A DNA stretch of 64,000 nucleotides, taken from contig NZ_LQBQ01000039.1 in the NCBI RefSeq assembly GCF_001507595.1, positions 1 to 64,000 of the forward strand. The letters run 5' to 3'. This DNA is from Ruegeria marisrubri (GTDB lineage: Bacteria; Pseudomonadota; Alphaproteobacteria; Rhodobacterales; Rhodobacteraceae). Position numbers and translations under genes: made by a program. Each line of letters opens with the position of its first letter. Position 1 is the first letter of the stretch. The notes under the pieces are model-generated. The model was not told where the DNA came from. It worked only from the letters and a program-made list of their open reading frames with translations, and did not search any database. This document shows positions 54,012 through 62,387 of this stretch, in pieces.

Positions 54012-56081
54012 ATGGCCGAGAATACTCTGACGCAGACCGACGACCCCATCGAGGTCTATGAGCATATCCTTGAGCATGACGACCGTGACCGCCAGAGAGT
54101 GGCGGTTGCGATCGACAAAGGGGTCAAGGGTATCGGCAACGTGGTCATGTGGGCCAACCTGCTGCTGGTCGGGGCCATCGTGGCGCAGGTTGCGCTGCGC
54201 TATCTGCTGAACCAGAACTATCCCAAGCTCGACGAGATCCAGTGGCATTTCTACGGGCTGGTGACGATGATCGGCATCTCTTACGCGCTGGTCACCGACA
54301 GCCATGTGAGGGTGGACCTGCTGCATATGCAGCTGTCGCGCCGCGGACAGCGGATCATCGAGATCCTCGGCATCCTGGCCCTGCTGGCACCTTTCATCTA
54401 CCTGATGATCGATCAGGGGTTCGACTATTTCTACGAAAGCTGGCGGGTGGGGGAACGCTCGGACAGCCCCACCGGCCTGCCCGCGCGCTGGGCGCTCAAG
54501 GCGGTGATCCCCGTCAGCTTCGTCCTGCTGGCGCTGGCGGCGGTGGCCCGGCTGACCCATGATGCGCACGCCCTGTGGCTGAACCTGGAGGAAGAGAGAC
54601 AGGGCAAGGGCCTGCGCCTGATCCTCTGGGCACTGCTGGGCTTTGCCGTGGTGGCGGTGGCGCTGACCTTCCTCGTGCACACGACCGAGGAAAAGCTGGT
54701 CATCGCCATGTTCCTGACCTTCATCGCGCTGCTGTTCACCGGCTTCCCGGTGGCCTGGACATTGGCGGGCGTGGGCGTGGCGTTCTGCGGTCTCGCCTAC
54801 CTGTTCGACAACGGTCTGATGAACTGGACCGGGCTGGAGGAGACGCTGACCGGCCTCGACTATCTGACCCTGGGCGCGGTGGTGAACCGGGTCTATGCCA
54901 CCATGTCCAACGCGGTGCTGGTGGCGCTGCCGATGTTCATCTTCATGGGCCTGATGCTGGACGAATCCGGGGTCGCGGAGCGGCTGATGACCTCGATGCA
55001 GCGCCTGTTCGGCACCGTGCGCGGCGGGCTGGCGATCACCGTCACCATGATCGGCATCATCCTGGCCGCCTCGACCGGGATCATCGGGGCCTCGGTGGTG
55101 CTGCTGGGCGTGCTGTCGCTGCCCTCGATGATGGAGCAGAAATATTCGCCGCGTCTGGCCGCCGGCGTGGTCAGCGCCAGCGGCACGCTGGGCATCCTGA
55201 TCCCGCCCTCGATCATGCTGGTGATCATGGCTGACCAGATGGCGTTGAGCGTGGGCGACCTGTTCATGGCCGCCGTGTTCCCCGGCGTGATCATCGGCGC
55301 GCTCTACCTGATCTACATCTTCGTGATCGCGCTGATCAAACGCGACGTGGCCCCTGTGCCCGCCGGCGCGACCCGGCCGGACTGGGGCGCGGTCAAGGAC
55401 GTGCTGATTGCCGTTCTGCCGACGCTTGGGCTGATTCTGGCCGTGTTAGGATCTATTTTCGCCGGTCTGACCACACCGACCGAGGCCTCGGGGATCGGCG
55501 CGTTCGGGGCGACGCTGCTGGCGTTGGGATACCGCAAGCTGACACTGGCCAAGCTGGTCAACGTGCTGAAAGCCACCTTCAACACCACCGCCTATATCTT
55601 TGCGATCTTCCTCGGCGCGACGGTGTTTTCCTATGTGCTGCGCGAGTTGGGCGGCGACGCTCTGATCGAAGAGATGATCACCGGCACCGGTCTCGGTCCG
55701 CAGGGCACCGTCCTCGTGATCCTCGGCATCGTGTTCCTGCTGGGCTTCGTTCTGGACTGGATCGAGATCACCCTGATCGTGCTGCCGCTGATGCGCCCGA
55801 TCGTCAACGGCCTCGGCATCGACATCCCCGGCTTTGGCGTGCTGGACGAGCCCGCGCTGGTCTGGTTCGTGATCCTGGTCGCGGTGACGCTGCAGACCTC
55901 GTTCCTGACGCCGCCGGTGGGGTTCGCGCTGTTCTACCTCAAGGGCGTCTGCCCGCCGCAGATCCGGCTGACCGACATCTACAGGGGCATCATTCCCTTC
56001 GTGCTTTTGCAGCTCACGGGCCTGGCCCTGGTCTATCTGTGGCCGGCGCTTGCCACATGGCTGCCCTCCGTGGCCTACTGA
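54012..56081 (+). CDS. dctM: Fused TRAP transporter permease DctQM
   Basis: The protein has 689 aa. Residues ~30-195 hold the four-span DctQ small subunit (with VRVDLLHMQLSRRGQRIIEI), and ~225-689 the DctM large subunit with about twelve spans (ALLFTGFPVAWTLAG, LPMFIFMGLMLDESG, AASTGIIGASVVLLGVLSLPSM, GTLGILIPPSIMLVI). It is a natural Q-M fusion, known in other TRAP systems. It imports the DctP ligand with Na+ or H+. GAGGAGG stands upstream of ATG 54012, and dld follows after 14 bases. Confidence 0.95.
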   Translation: MAENTLTQTDDPIEVYEHILEHDDRDRQRVAVAIDKGVKGIGNVVMWANLLLVGAIVAQVALRYLLNQNYPKLDEIQWHFYGLVTMIGISYALVTDSHVRVDLLHMQLSRRGQRIIEILGILALLAPFIYLMIDQGFDYFYESWRVGERSDSPTGLPARWALKAVIPVSFVLLALAAVARLTHDAHALWLNLEEERQGKGLRLILWALLGFAVVAVALTFLVHTTEEKLVIAMFLTFIALLFTGFPVAWTLAGVGVAFCGLAYLFDNGLMNWTGLEETLTGLDYLTLGAVVNRVYATMSNAVLVALPMFIFMGLMLDESGVAERLMTSMQRLFGTVRGGLAITVTMIGIILAASTGIIGASVVLLGVLSLPSMMEQKYSPRLAAGVVSASGTLGILIPPSIMLVIMADQMALSVGDLFMAAVFPGVIIGALYLIYIFVIALIKRDVAPVPAGATRPDWGAVKDVLIAVLPTLGLILAVLGSIFAGLTTPTEASGIGAFGATLLALGYRKLTLAKLVNVLKATFNTTAYIFAIFLGATVFSYVLRELGGDALIEEMITGTGLGPQGTVLVILGIVFLLGFVLDWIEITLIVLPLMRPIVNGLGIDIPGFGVLDEPALVWFVILVAVTLQTSFLTPPVGFALFYLKGVCPPQIRLTDIYRGIIPFVLLQLTGLALVYLWPALATWLPSVAY

Positions 56082-56095
56082 AGCGGGAGGACGCC

Positions 56096-57778
56096 ATGAC
56101 CGATCAGGATCTCATCCGCCAGCTGCGCGCCATCGTGGGACGCCGACACGTTCTGACCGGAGAGAAACGCACCAAGCGGTTCCGCAAGGGGTTCCGGTCG
56201 GGCGAGGGAGAGGCGCTGGCGGTGGTCCGGCCCGGCAGTCTGCTGGAGCAATGGCGGGTTCTGCAGGCCTGCGTGGCCGCCGACAAGATCGTGATCATGC
56301 AGGCGGCCAATACCGGCCTGACCGAGGGATCGACCCCCAAGGGCAGCTATGACCGGGGCGTGGTGCTGATCAACACCTGCCGGATGGACAGGCTGCACCT
56401 GATCCGGGGGGGGCGCCAGGTGATCTCGTTCCCCGGCGCCACCCTGTTCGCGCTGGAAAAGCTGCTGGCGCCGCTGGGCCGGGTTCCGCACTCGGTTATC
56501 GGTTCGTCCTGCATCGGTGCTTCGGTCGTGGGGGGCGTGTGCAACAACTCGGGCGGGTCGCTGGTCGAGCGTGGGCCGTCCTATACCGAGCTGTCGCTGT
56601 TCGCCCGCATCACCGAAAGCGGGCAGTTGGAACTGGTCAACCACCTCGGCATCGACTTGGGCGACAACCCCGAAGAGATCCTGACACGGCTGGAATCGGG
56701 CGATTTCTCGGACGCGAAGGTGCTGGACGACAACCGCAAGGCATCCGACACCGAATATGCGACCCGCGTGCGCGACGTGGACGCCGACAGCCCGGCCCGG
56801 TTCAACGCCGACAAGCGGCGGCTCTACGAGGCGGCGGGCTGTGCGGGAAAGCTGGCGGTGTTCGCGGTGCGGCTCGATACCTATCCGAAGAACGAGACCG
56901 AGCAGACCTTCTATGTCGGCACCAACGACACGCAGGCCCTGACCGAGCTGCGGCGGACGATCCTGGCCGAGTTCCGCACCCTGCCGGTCAGTGCCGAATA
57001 CATGCATCGCGAGATTTTCGACATCACCGAGGTCTATGGAAAGGACACGGTGGTGATGATCGACAAGCTGGGCACCGACCGGCTGCCGACCTTCTTTGCC
57101 ATCAAGGGGGCTGTCGATGCGCGGCTGAACCGGATACCGGGTCTTGGCGGCTTCACCGACCGGTTCATGCAGGTCCTGTCCCGACTCTGGCCCTCGGTTC
57201 TGCCCCGGCGGATGAAGGAGTTTCGCGACCGCTACGAGCACCACCTGATCCTGAAGATGCGGGACGGCGGGGTGGACGAGGCGCGCCGTCTGCTGGACGA
57301 CATGAAGGCGCAAGGCCTGCTGGATTACTTCGCCTGCGATGCGCGCGAGGCCAGGATCGCGGGCCTGCACCGCTTTGCGGCCGCGGGCGCGGCGATCCGC
57401 TACATGAACATTCACCGCTCCGAGGTGGAGGACATTCTCGCCCTCGACATCGCCCTGCGGCGCAACGACCGGGACTGGTTCGAAGAGCTGCCCGAGCATA
57501 TCGCCGGCAAACTGTTGCACAGGCTCTATTACGGACATTTCATGTGCCACGTCCTGCATCAGGACTACATCGTCAAGAAGGGTGTGGACCCTGCGGCGCT
57601 CAAGGCCGAGATGCTGGCCCTGCTGGACGAACGCGGCGCGGAATACCCCGCCGAGCACAATGTCGGGCACCTTTATGCAGCCAAGCCCGACCTTGCGGCC
57701 TTCTACCGCGAGATCGACCCCACCAACAGCTTCAACCCGGGTCTGGGCAAGACCTCGCGCAGACGAAACTGGGCCTGA
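56096..57778 (+). CDS. dld: Quinone-dependent D-lactate dehydrogenase
   Basis: The protein has 560 aa from ATG 56096 behind GGGAGG, close to the 571-aa E. coli Dld. The FAD-binding VAO-type domain shows MQAANTGLTEGSTPKGSYDRGVV, SFPGATLFALEKLL and GSSCIGASVVGGVCNNSGGSLVERGP. The membrane-binding and cap regions follow (PRRMKEFRDRYEHHLILKM, HRLYYGHFMCHVLHQDYI, PTNSFNPGLGKTSRR). It oxidises D-lactate to pyruvate at the inner membrane and feeds electrons to quinone. It is the last gene of the TRAP operon and gives the operon its functional assignment. Confidence 0.94.
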   Translation: MTDQDLIRQLRAIVGRRHVLTGEKRTKRFRKGFRSGEGEALAVVRPGSLLEQWRVLQACVAADKIVIMQAANTGLTEGSTPKGSYDRGVVLINTCRMDRLHLIRGGRQVISFPGATLFALEKLLAPLGRVPHSVIGSSCIGASVVGGVCNNSGGSLVERGPSYTELSLFARITESGQLELVNHLGIDLGDNPEEILTRLESGDFSDAKVLDDNRKASDTEYATRVRDVDADSPARFNADKRRLYEAAGCAGKLAVFAVRLDTYPKNETEQTFYVGTNDTQALTELRRTILAEFRTLPVSAEYMHREIFDITEVYGKDTVVMIDKLGTDRLPTFFAIKGAVDARLNRIPGLGGFTDRFMQVLSRLWPSVLPRRMKEFRDRYEHHLILKMRDGGVDEARRLLDDMKAQGLLDYFACDAREARIAGLHRFAAAGAAIRYMNIHRSEVEDILALDIALRRNDRDWFEELPEHIAGKLLHRLYYGHFMCHVLHQDYIVKKGVDPAALKAEMLALLDERGAEYPAEHNVGHLYAAKPDLAAFYREIDPTNSFNPGLGKTSRRRNWA

Positions 57779-57870
57779 CCCGGGCGTGATTTGACCGAAT
57801 CCCGATCATCGCGCTAGCCTGACCCAAGGCAAGACCATGCAATCGCGCTTGTCAGGAACAGGAGGTACAG

Positions 57871-58173
57871 ATGCATCCCGATCTGCGTACCCGCCGCTCG
57901 GTCGTTTTTCGCGCCCGTCTGGCTTATGACGAGGCCGACGCCGCATACCGCGCCGAGGTGCGGCGCGCTGCTGAACTGGTCCCCGAAGCTCATCGCCGGT
58001 ACTACTGGAGCATCGGCAATCCCGGCTCACCCGTCCGCCGCCTCTATGAAAGACGCGACCGCGCGCTTCAGAGGCTGAACGTGGCGCTGGTGAAGCTCGA
58101 GGCGGCGCGCGAACGTATGGCGGCACGCAACGCCAGACTTCCGGCAACACGGATTTTGCTGCTGGCCCGCTGA
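57871..58173 (+). CDS. Small basic helical protein, unrecognised
   Basis: The protein has 100 aa, rich in Arg and Ala, with two amphipathic helices (ARLAYDEADAAYRAEVRRAAELVPEAH and RALQRLNVALVKLEAARERMAARNARL). An AGGAGG lies six bases before ATG 57871, and the codon use is like its neighbours, so translation is likely. No domain is recognised. It stands alone between dld and the glutamate dehydrogenase-like gene. Confidence 0.65.
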   Translation: MHPDLRTRRSVVFRARLAYDEADAAYRAEVRRAAELVPEAHRRYYWSIGNPGSPVRRLYERRDRALQRLNVALVKLEAARERMAARNARLPATRILLLAR

Positions 58174-58294
58174 TCCGTCATTCTCTTTCCATCGCATAAA
58201 CCGGGGCGGTTAGTCCGCTGACGGGGTATTCCCCTGTGTCATCGCAGATCACATGGGCGATGCAATAACTGCATTGGACTTCCGTCCAGCCATG

Positions 58295-58327
58295 CCGTTT
58301 GCCTTGCGGCGTCAGTCCGGCAAACGG
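58295..58327 (+). promoter_or_regulatory. Leader hairpin upstream of the dehydrogenase gene
   Basis: CCGTTTGCC (58295-58303) and GGCAAACGG (58319-58327) are perfect 9-bp arms with a 15-base loop, ending 22 bases before ATG 58350. No U-run follows. It may be a regulatory structure in the mRNA leader or a dyad binding site. Confidence 0.4.
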
Positions 58328-58349
58328 ACCCGCAAAAGACGGAACCATC

Positions 58350-59750
58350 ATGAGCCAGCAAGAATTCCTCACCAGTGTTCAGCAATTCATGGACAACGCC
58401 GCGCGCCACGTCGAGCTTCCCGACGGTCTGGCCGAGCGGATCGCACAGTGCAACTCGACCTACTCGGTCCGTTTCGGGGTGAAACTCCGCGGGCGGATCT
58501 ACAGTTTCGAAGGATGGCGTGCCGTCCACAGCGAGCATATCGAGCCGGTCAAGGGCGGTATCCGCTACGCCCCCGACGCCGATCAGGACGAGGTCGAGGC
58601 GTTGGCCGCGCTGATGAGCCTGAAATGCGCCCTGGTCAACGTGCCCTTCGGTGGCTCGAAGGGCGCGCTCAGGATCAACCCCGCCGACTGGACCGAGGAT
58701 GAGCTGGAGCGCATCACCCGGCGCTTCACGCAGGAGCTGGCCCGCCGCGACCTGATCCATCCCGGCCGCAACGTGCCGGCCCCCGACATGGGAACGGGTG
58801 AGCGCGAGATGGCGTGGATGGCCGACGAATATCGGCGCATCGGCCGGTCGGACGCGATGAACCAGAACGCCTGCGTCACCGGCAAGCCCGTCGTGCGTGG
58901 CGGCATCGAGGGTCGGGTCGAGGCGACCGGGCGCGGCCTGCAATATGCGCTGCACGCCTATCTCAACCACTCCGACACTCCAGGCGTCAACGGAAGAAAA
59001 ACGCTCAAAGGGATGACCGTCGTGGTGCAGGGCTTTGGCAACGTGGGCTATCACGCCGCCAAGTTCCTGGCCGAGGACGGTGCCCGGATCGTGGGCATCG
59101 TCGAGCATGACAAGGCGATCTTCAGCCCCGATGGGCTGGATGTCGAGGCGGTGGCGGCGTTCCGCCGTGAAACCGGATCGGTCGGTGGCTTCCCGGGCGC
59201 CGAGACGGTGCCCAGCGAACAGGGTCTGACCCACATGGCGGCGGACATTCTGATCCCGGCGGCCAAGGAAAACGCGATCACCTCGGAAAACTGCGAGCAG
59301 GTCGACTACGGCCTGATCGTCGAGGCGGCGAACGGCCCCGTGACGGCCGAAGCCGAAGAGTGCCTGACCCGTCGCGGGATCACCGTGCTGCCCGATCTCT
59401 ATGTCAACGCGGGCGGCGTGGTCGTCAGCTATTTCGAATGGGTCAAGAACATCACCCACCTGCCGTTCGGCCTGATGGAAAAACGCCAGAAGGTCAGTTC
59501 GGGTGCTGCCGTCGTTTCGGCGCTGGAAGAGATCGCGGGCCGGCCGCTGGGCGAGAGCCACCGCGCGAAGATCGCCCGCGAAACCGGCGAGATCGACATG
59601 GTGCGCTCGGGGCTGGAGGAGATCATGATCCGCGCCTTCGACGACATCATGGAGCGCAAGAAAACCTTGAACGGCGTGACATTGCGGACCGCCGCCTACG
59701 TCGTTACGATCGCGCGGATCGCCGAGTATTACAGGGCGATCGGACTGTAA
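58350..59750 (+). CDS. Glu/Leu/Phe/Val dehydrogenase family protein
   Basis: The protein has 466 aa. The catalytic segment VNVPFGGSKGALRI carries the active lysine, and VKGGIRYAPDADQDEVEALAALMSLKCALV is the family's substrate region. The Rossmann motif is VVVQGFGNVGYHAAKFL, and AANGPVTAEAEECL then LPDLYVNAGGVVVSYFEWVKN follow. Length and motifs fit the glutamate dehydrogenase branch; NAD versus NADP use cannot be fixed, although an acidic residue after the Rossmann region (IVEHD) favours NAD. The start at ATG 58350 matches the family N-terminus. The LysR gene begins 12 bases after its stop. Confidence 0.92.
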   Translation: MSQQEFLTSVQQFMDNAARHVELPDGLAERIAQCNSTYSVRFGVKLRGRIYSFEGWRAVHSEHIEPVKGGIRYAPDADQDEVEALAALMSLKCALVNVPFGGSKGALRINPADWTEDELERITRRFTQELARRDLIHPGRNVPAPDMGTGEREMAWMADEYRRIGRSDAMNQNACVTGKPVVRGGIEGRVEATGRGLQYALHAYLNHSDTPGVNGRKTLKGMTVVVQGFGNVGYHAAKFLAEDGARIVGIVEHDKAIFSPDGLDVEAVAAFRRETGSVGGFPGAETVPSEQGLTHMAADILIPAAKENAITSENCEQVDYGLIVEAANGPVTAEAEECLTRRGITVLPDLYVNAGGVVVSYFEWVKNITHLPFGLMEKRQKVSSGAAVVSALEEIAGRPLGESHRAKIARETGEIDMVRSGLEEIMIRAFDDIMERKKTLNGVTLRTAAYVVTIARIAEYYRAIGL

Positions 59751-59762
59751 GGACTGGGTGGA

Positions 59763-60665
59763 ATGGACGTTCGGTGGCTCGAGGATTTTCTGGCTCTGGT
59801 CGAGCTGCGGAACTTCACCCGCGCCGCCGAGTTCCGCAATGTCTCTCAGGCCGCCTTTTCGCGCCGGATCCAGTCGCTGGAACAGTGGCTGGGCACGGCG
59901 CTGGTGGTCAAGGGTGCGGTGCCCGTCCGCCTGACCGAGGCGGGCGAGCAGTTTCGCGAGAACGCGCAGGTGGCGGTGGAACGGCTGCTCGAGGCGCGTT
60001 CCTCGATCCGGGCCAGCCAGTTCGACGTAATGAGCCAGGTGCGCATCGCCATGCCGAACGTGCTGGCGCGGTCCGAGTTCAAGCAGGTTCTGGGCGTCAT
60101 CGGGCGCAAGGCCAACAGTTCGTTTTCGGTGATCGTCGGCACCACCAGCGACGTGGTGGCGCGCTATCTCGCCGGGGATGCCGACATCCTGTTCGCCCAT
60201 GACTGCCGGGCGATTCCAACCCATGAAAGCCTGGATACGCATGAGCGGCTGGTGATCCGCAGCGACCGGTTCATGCCCTACGCGACGCGCGACGAGTCGC
60301 GACGCGAGGCCTTTGGCTTTCCCGGAACACCGCGTCAGCCCTTCCCGATGGTGGCCTATTCCCACCGGGCCTATTTTGCCCGCCTGTTCGAACATGTGCT
60401 CGAGCGCAGCCACTGCGCCCTGCCGCACAAGGTCCGGGTCCAGTGCGACATGTCGGATGTTCTCAAGGAGGTCATCGTCGCCGGCTATGGCGTAGGCTGG
60501 CTGCCGGAAAGTGCCGTGGACGAAGCGGCGGCGGAGCAGATCGCTCCGATAGGCGGGCCGGAATGGTGCTTGGACGTGGACATCTGCGCCTTTCGCCCGC
60601 GCGCGGGGCAGGGGCCGAAGATCGAGGGAATTTGGCAGGCGTTGCAGGCGGACATGGCGAGTTGA
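59763..60665 (+). CDS. LysR-type transcriptional regulator
   Basis: The protein has 300 aa. The N-terminal helix-turn-helix (MDVRWLEDFLALVELRNFTRAAEFRNVSQAAFSRRIQSLEQWLG) is standard. The effector domain begins near 90 (VRIAMPNVLARSEFKQVLGVI) and has the usual second-half GYGVGWLPESAVDEA. It is 12 bases downstream of the glutamate dehydrogenase-like gene on the same strand, so it may be co-transcribed and may regulate amino-acid catabolism. The target genes are not evident. Confidence 0.9.
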   Translation: MDVRWLEDFLALVELRNFTRAAEFRNVSQAAFSRRIQSLEQWLGTALVVKGAVPVRLTEAGEQFRENAQVAVERLLEARSSIRASQFDVMSQVRIAMPNVLARSEFKQVLGVIGRKANSSFSVIVGTTSDVVARYLAGDADILFAHDCRAIPTHESLDTHERLVIRSDRFMPYATRDESRREAFGFPGTPRQPFPMVAYSHRAYFARLFEHVLERSHCALPHKVRVQCDMSDVLKEVIVAGYGVGWLPESAVDEAAAEQIAPIGGPEWCLDVDICAFRPRAGQGPKIEGIWQALQADMAS

Positions 60666-60771
60666 AGCCGACCTGTGGAGACGCAGCAGGCAACACCACC
60701 GGACGCTTCGTTCGGCTTATGGAAATCCGGCTGTCGGATGGTTCCGCCGATTGATGATCGGAGGAAATCTC

Positions 60772-61041
60772 ATGCCCGTAACTGACCCCTATGACACTTT
60801 CACCCCGAACCTGACCGGCCCGGCCGTCGGTGGTTTCGACATCACCCCGGACGACAACGTGGATCTGCCGACCCTGCCTCGGGCGCTGATGGTGACCGGC
60901 GGCGGCGATGTGGCGGTGCAGTTTCGCGACGGCTCGTCTCTGGTGCTGCCCGGCCTGACGCCCGGCGTGATCTATCCGCTGCGCCCGGTGCGCATCCTTT
61001 CCAGCGGCACAACCGCTACTGGCGTCAAGGGGCTGTTTTGA
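60772..61041 (+). CDS. GTA/phage head-spike base protein (RCAP_Rcc01079 family)
   Basis: The protein has 89 aa from ATG 60772 behind GGAGGAAAT. Sequence features (DPYDTFTPNLTGPAVGGFDITPDDNVDLPTLPRALMVTGGGDVAVQFRDGSSLVLPGLTPGVIYPLRPVRI then SSGTTATGV) match the spike base family named after Rhodobacter capsulatus rcc01079 (GhsA). In R. capsulatus this protein and its fibre partner decorate GTA capsids and help bind recipient capsule. Its stop overlaps the next start as TGATG. The main GTA capsid cluster is not in this window, as in R. capsulatus where these genes are separate. Confidence 0.78.
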   Translation: MPVTDPYDTFTPNLTGPAVGGFDITPDDNVDLPTLPRALMVTGGGDVAVQFRDGSSLVLPGLTPGVIYPLRPVRILSSGTTATGVKGLF

Positions 61042-62387
61042 TGCTGGGCCTGTCGCTGGGCCTGAAGCCGGGGGATCTCGCCGATTTGCCGGTGCCGCTT
61101 CCCGCGGGGTTCGGCTGGGACGGCGCCCGGTTCCCGTTGGCCATTCGCAAGAGCGCAGGCGCCTATCGCGCGCAGGTGATGCCGCGCGATCTGGTCGATC
61201 CGGCCATCTGGACCGGAGCCGCCATTCACGTTGACAGCGCCACCGGCGACGATGCGAATTCGGGGCTGGGAGCGGTCGAGGGTGATTTCTCGGATGCCAA
61301 ACGCAGCATCCACGCGGCCTTTGTCGCGGGCAATGCTACCGCTGCCCCGTATCGGGTCATCGTCAAAGCCGGCGAATACGAAGAGAGCGCCTTTAGCCGC
61401 AACGGCAACGAGGAACCCTCGCAACCTGTGGCCATCATCGGCTGGGGTGGCGCGGTGCGCTATCGCACCGGGCCGTTTTCGGTCGGCTGGAGCGATGCCG
61501 GAGGCACTCATACCGCCGCGATCAGCGCGGTGCGGCGGGTGTTCCGCACCGACCAGCAGACCGGGCAGGGGCTTTTCACGGAACTGCTGCAGGTTGCCGA
61601 TCTGGCGACATGCCAGGGGACGGTGAACAGCTGGTTTCCCGATGGCGGCACGCTGCATGTCAATATCGGAAAGGCCCCGGGCGCCACGGATATCGCGGTG
61701 ATCCGCAGTTTTCACGGTGCGCGGTTCCTGACCCATGTTCACGACCTCTATCTCGAGAACATCCATTGCGAGGGCGGCATTACTGGCGCGCTGCATCTGG
61801 ACGCGGTGGCGGATCGCAACGTGGTGGGGGTCGATTGCAGTTTCCGCTACTCGGCGCCGTCGAATGTGAACAACCCGCTCGACGCGGTGCAGCTTCGGCG
61901 CACCAACGGATTGGTCGCGTTCTTTGGTTGCGACGCCTCGGGCGGCGCCGACGACGGCTGGTCCTTTCACGAGGATGGCCATCCGGGCATGCATGTGCTG
62001 CTGCAGGACTGCACCGGGTTCGGCAATGGCGCCTTCGCGGCGACCAGCTGCAACGGCCTGACGACCCATGACGGGGTACGCCTGATCGACCTGAACGGCG
62101 CCTATGGATGGTCGCGCAACGGCACCGAGATACACTGCATCCAGACCACCCAGAGCTGGATGGCCGGCACGCGGGCGACCGCGCGGGATGTCGATGGCAG
62201 TTGCGTGGCGTTCAAATGCTCGAACCAGAGCAAGATGTGGCTGCAGGACACGCGGGCCGACGCGGCGGGCGGGGTTGTGCAGAACCATGCCATCGAGGCC
62301 AATGGCGGCACGGTTCTGACCCGTGGTCATGTGACCGTGGCGGGCGATGTGAGCCTCAGTTCCGGTGGGACGGTTTCGCCGTTCTGA
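61041..62387 (+). CDS. GTA/phage head-spike fibre, right-handed beta-helix protein (GhsB-like)
   Basis: The protein has 448 aa. A short N-terminal segment (LGLSLGLKPGDL) probably inserts in the base protein. The rest has pectin-lyase-like features (AAIHVDSATGDDANSGLG, YRVIVKAGEYEESAFSRNGNEE, LYLENIHCEGGITGALHLDAV, NGLTTHDGVRLIDLNGAYGW), that is, a right-handed parallel beta-helix with Asn/Asp/Gly turns, as in polysaccharide-binding phage tailspikes. Its ATG overlaps the base-protein stop, so they form a unit. Its 3' end overlaps the convergent glycosyltransferase gene by 61 bases, which constrains both C-termini. Confidence 0.78.
   Translation: MLGLSLGLKPGDLADLPVPLPAGFGWDGARFPLAIRKSAGAYRAQVMPRDLVDPAIWTGAAIHVDSATGDDANSGLGAVEGDFSDAKRSIHAAFVAGNATAAPYRVIVKAGEYEESAFSRNGNEEPSQPVAIIGWGGAVRYRTGPFSVGWSDAGGTHTAAISAVRRVFRTDQQTGQGLFTELLQVADLATCQGTVNSWFPDGGTLHVNIGKAPGATDIAVIRSFHGARFLTHVHDLYLENIHCEGGITGALHLDAVADRNVVGVDCSFRYSAPSNVNNPLDAVQLRRTNGLVAFFGCDASGGADDGWSFHEDGHPGMHVLLQDCTGFGNGAFAATSCNGLTTHDGVRLIDLNGAYGWSRNGTEIHCIQTTQSWMAGTRATARDVDGSCVAFKCSNQSKMWLQDTRADAAGGVVQNHAIEANGGTVLTRGHVTVAGDVSLSSGGTVSPF

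Noticed and set aside
60772..62387. Prophage remnant
   Set aside because: Only base and fibre genes are present, both intact and overlapping; no integrase, terminase, capsid or lysis genes nearby. The pair matches the detached GTA spike locus better.
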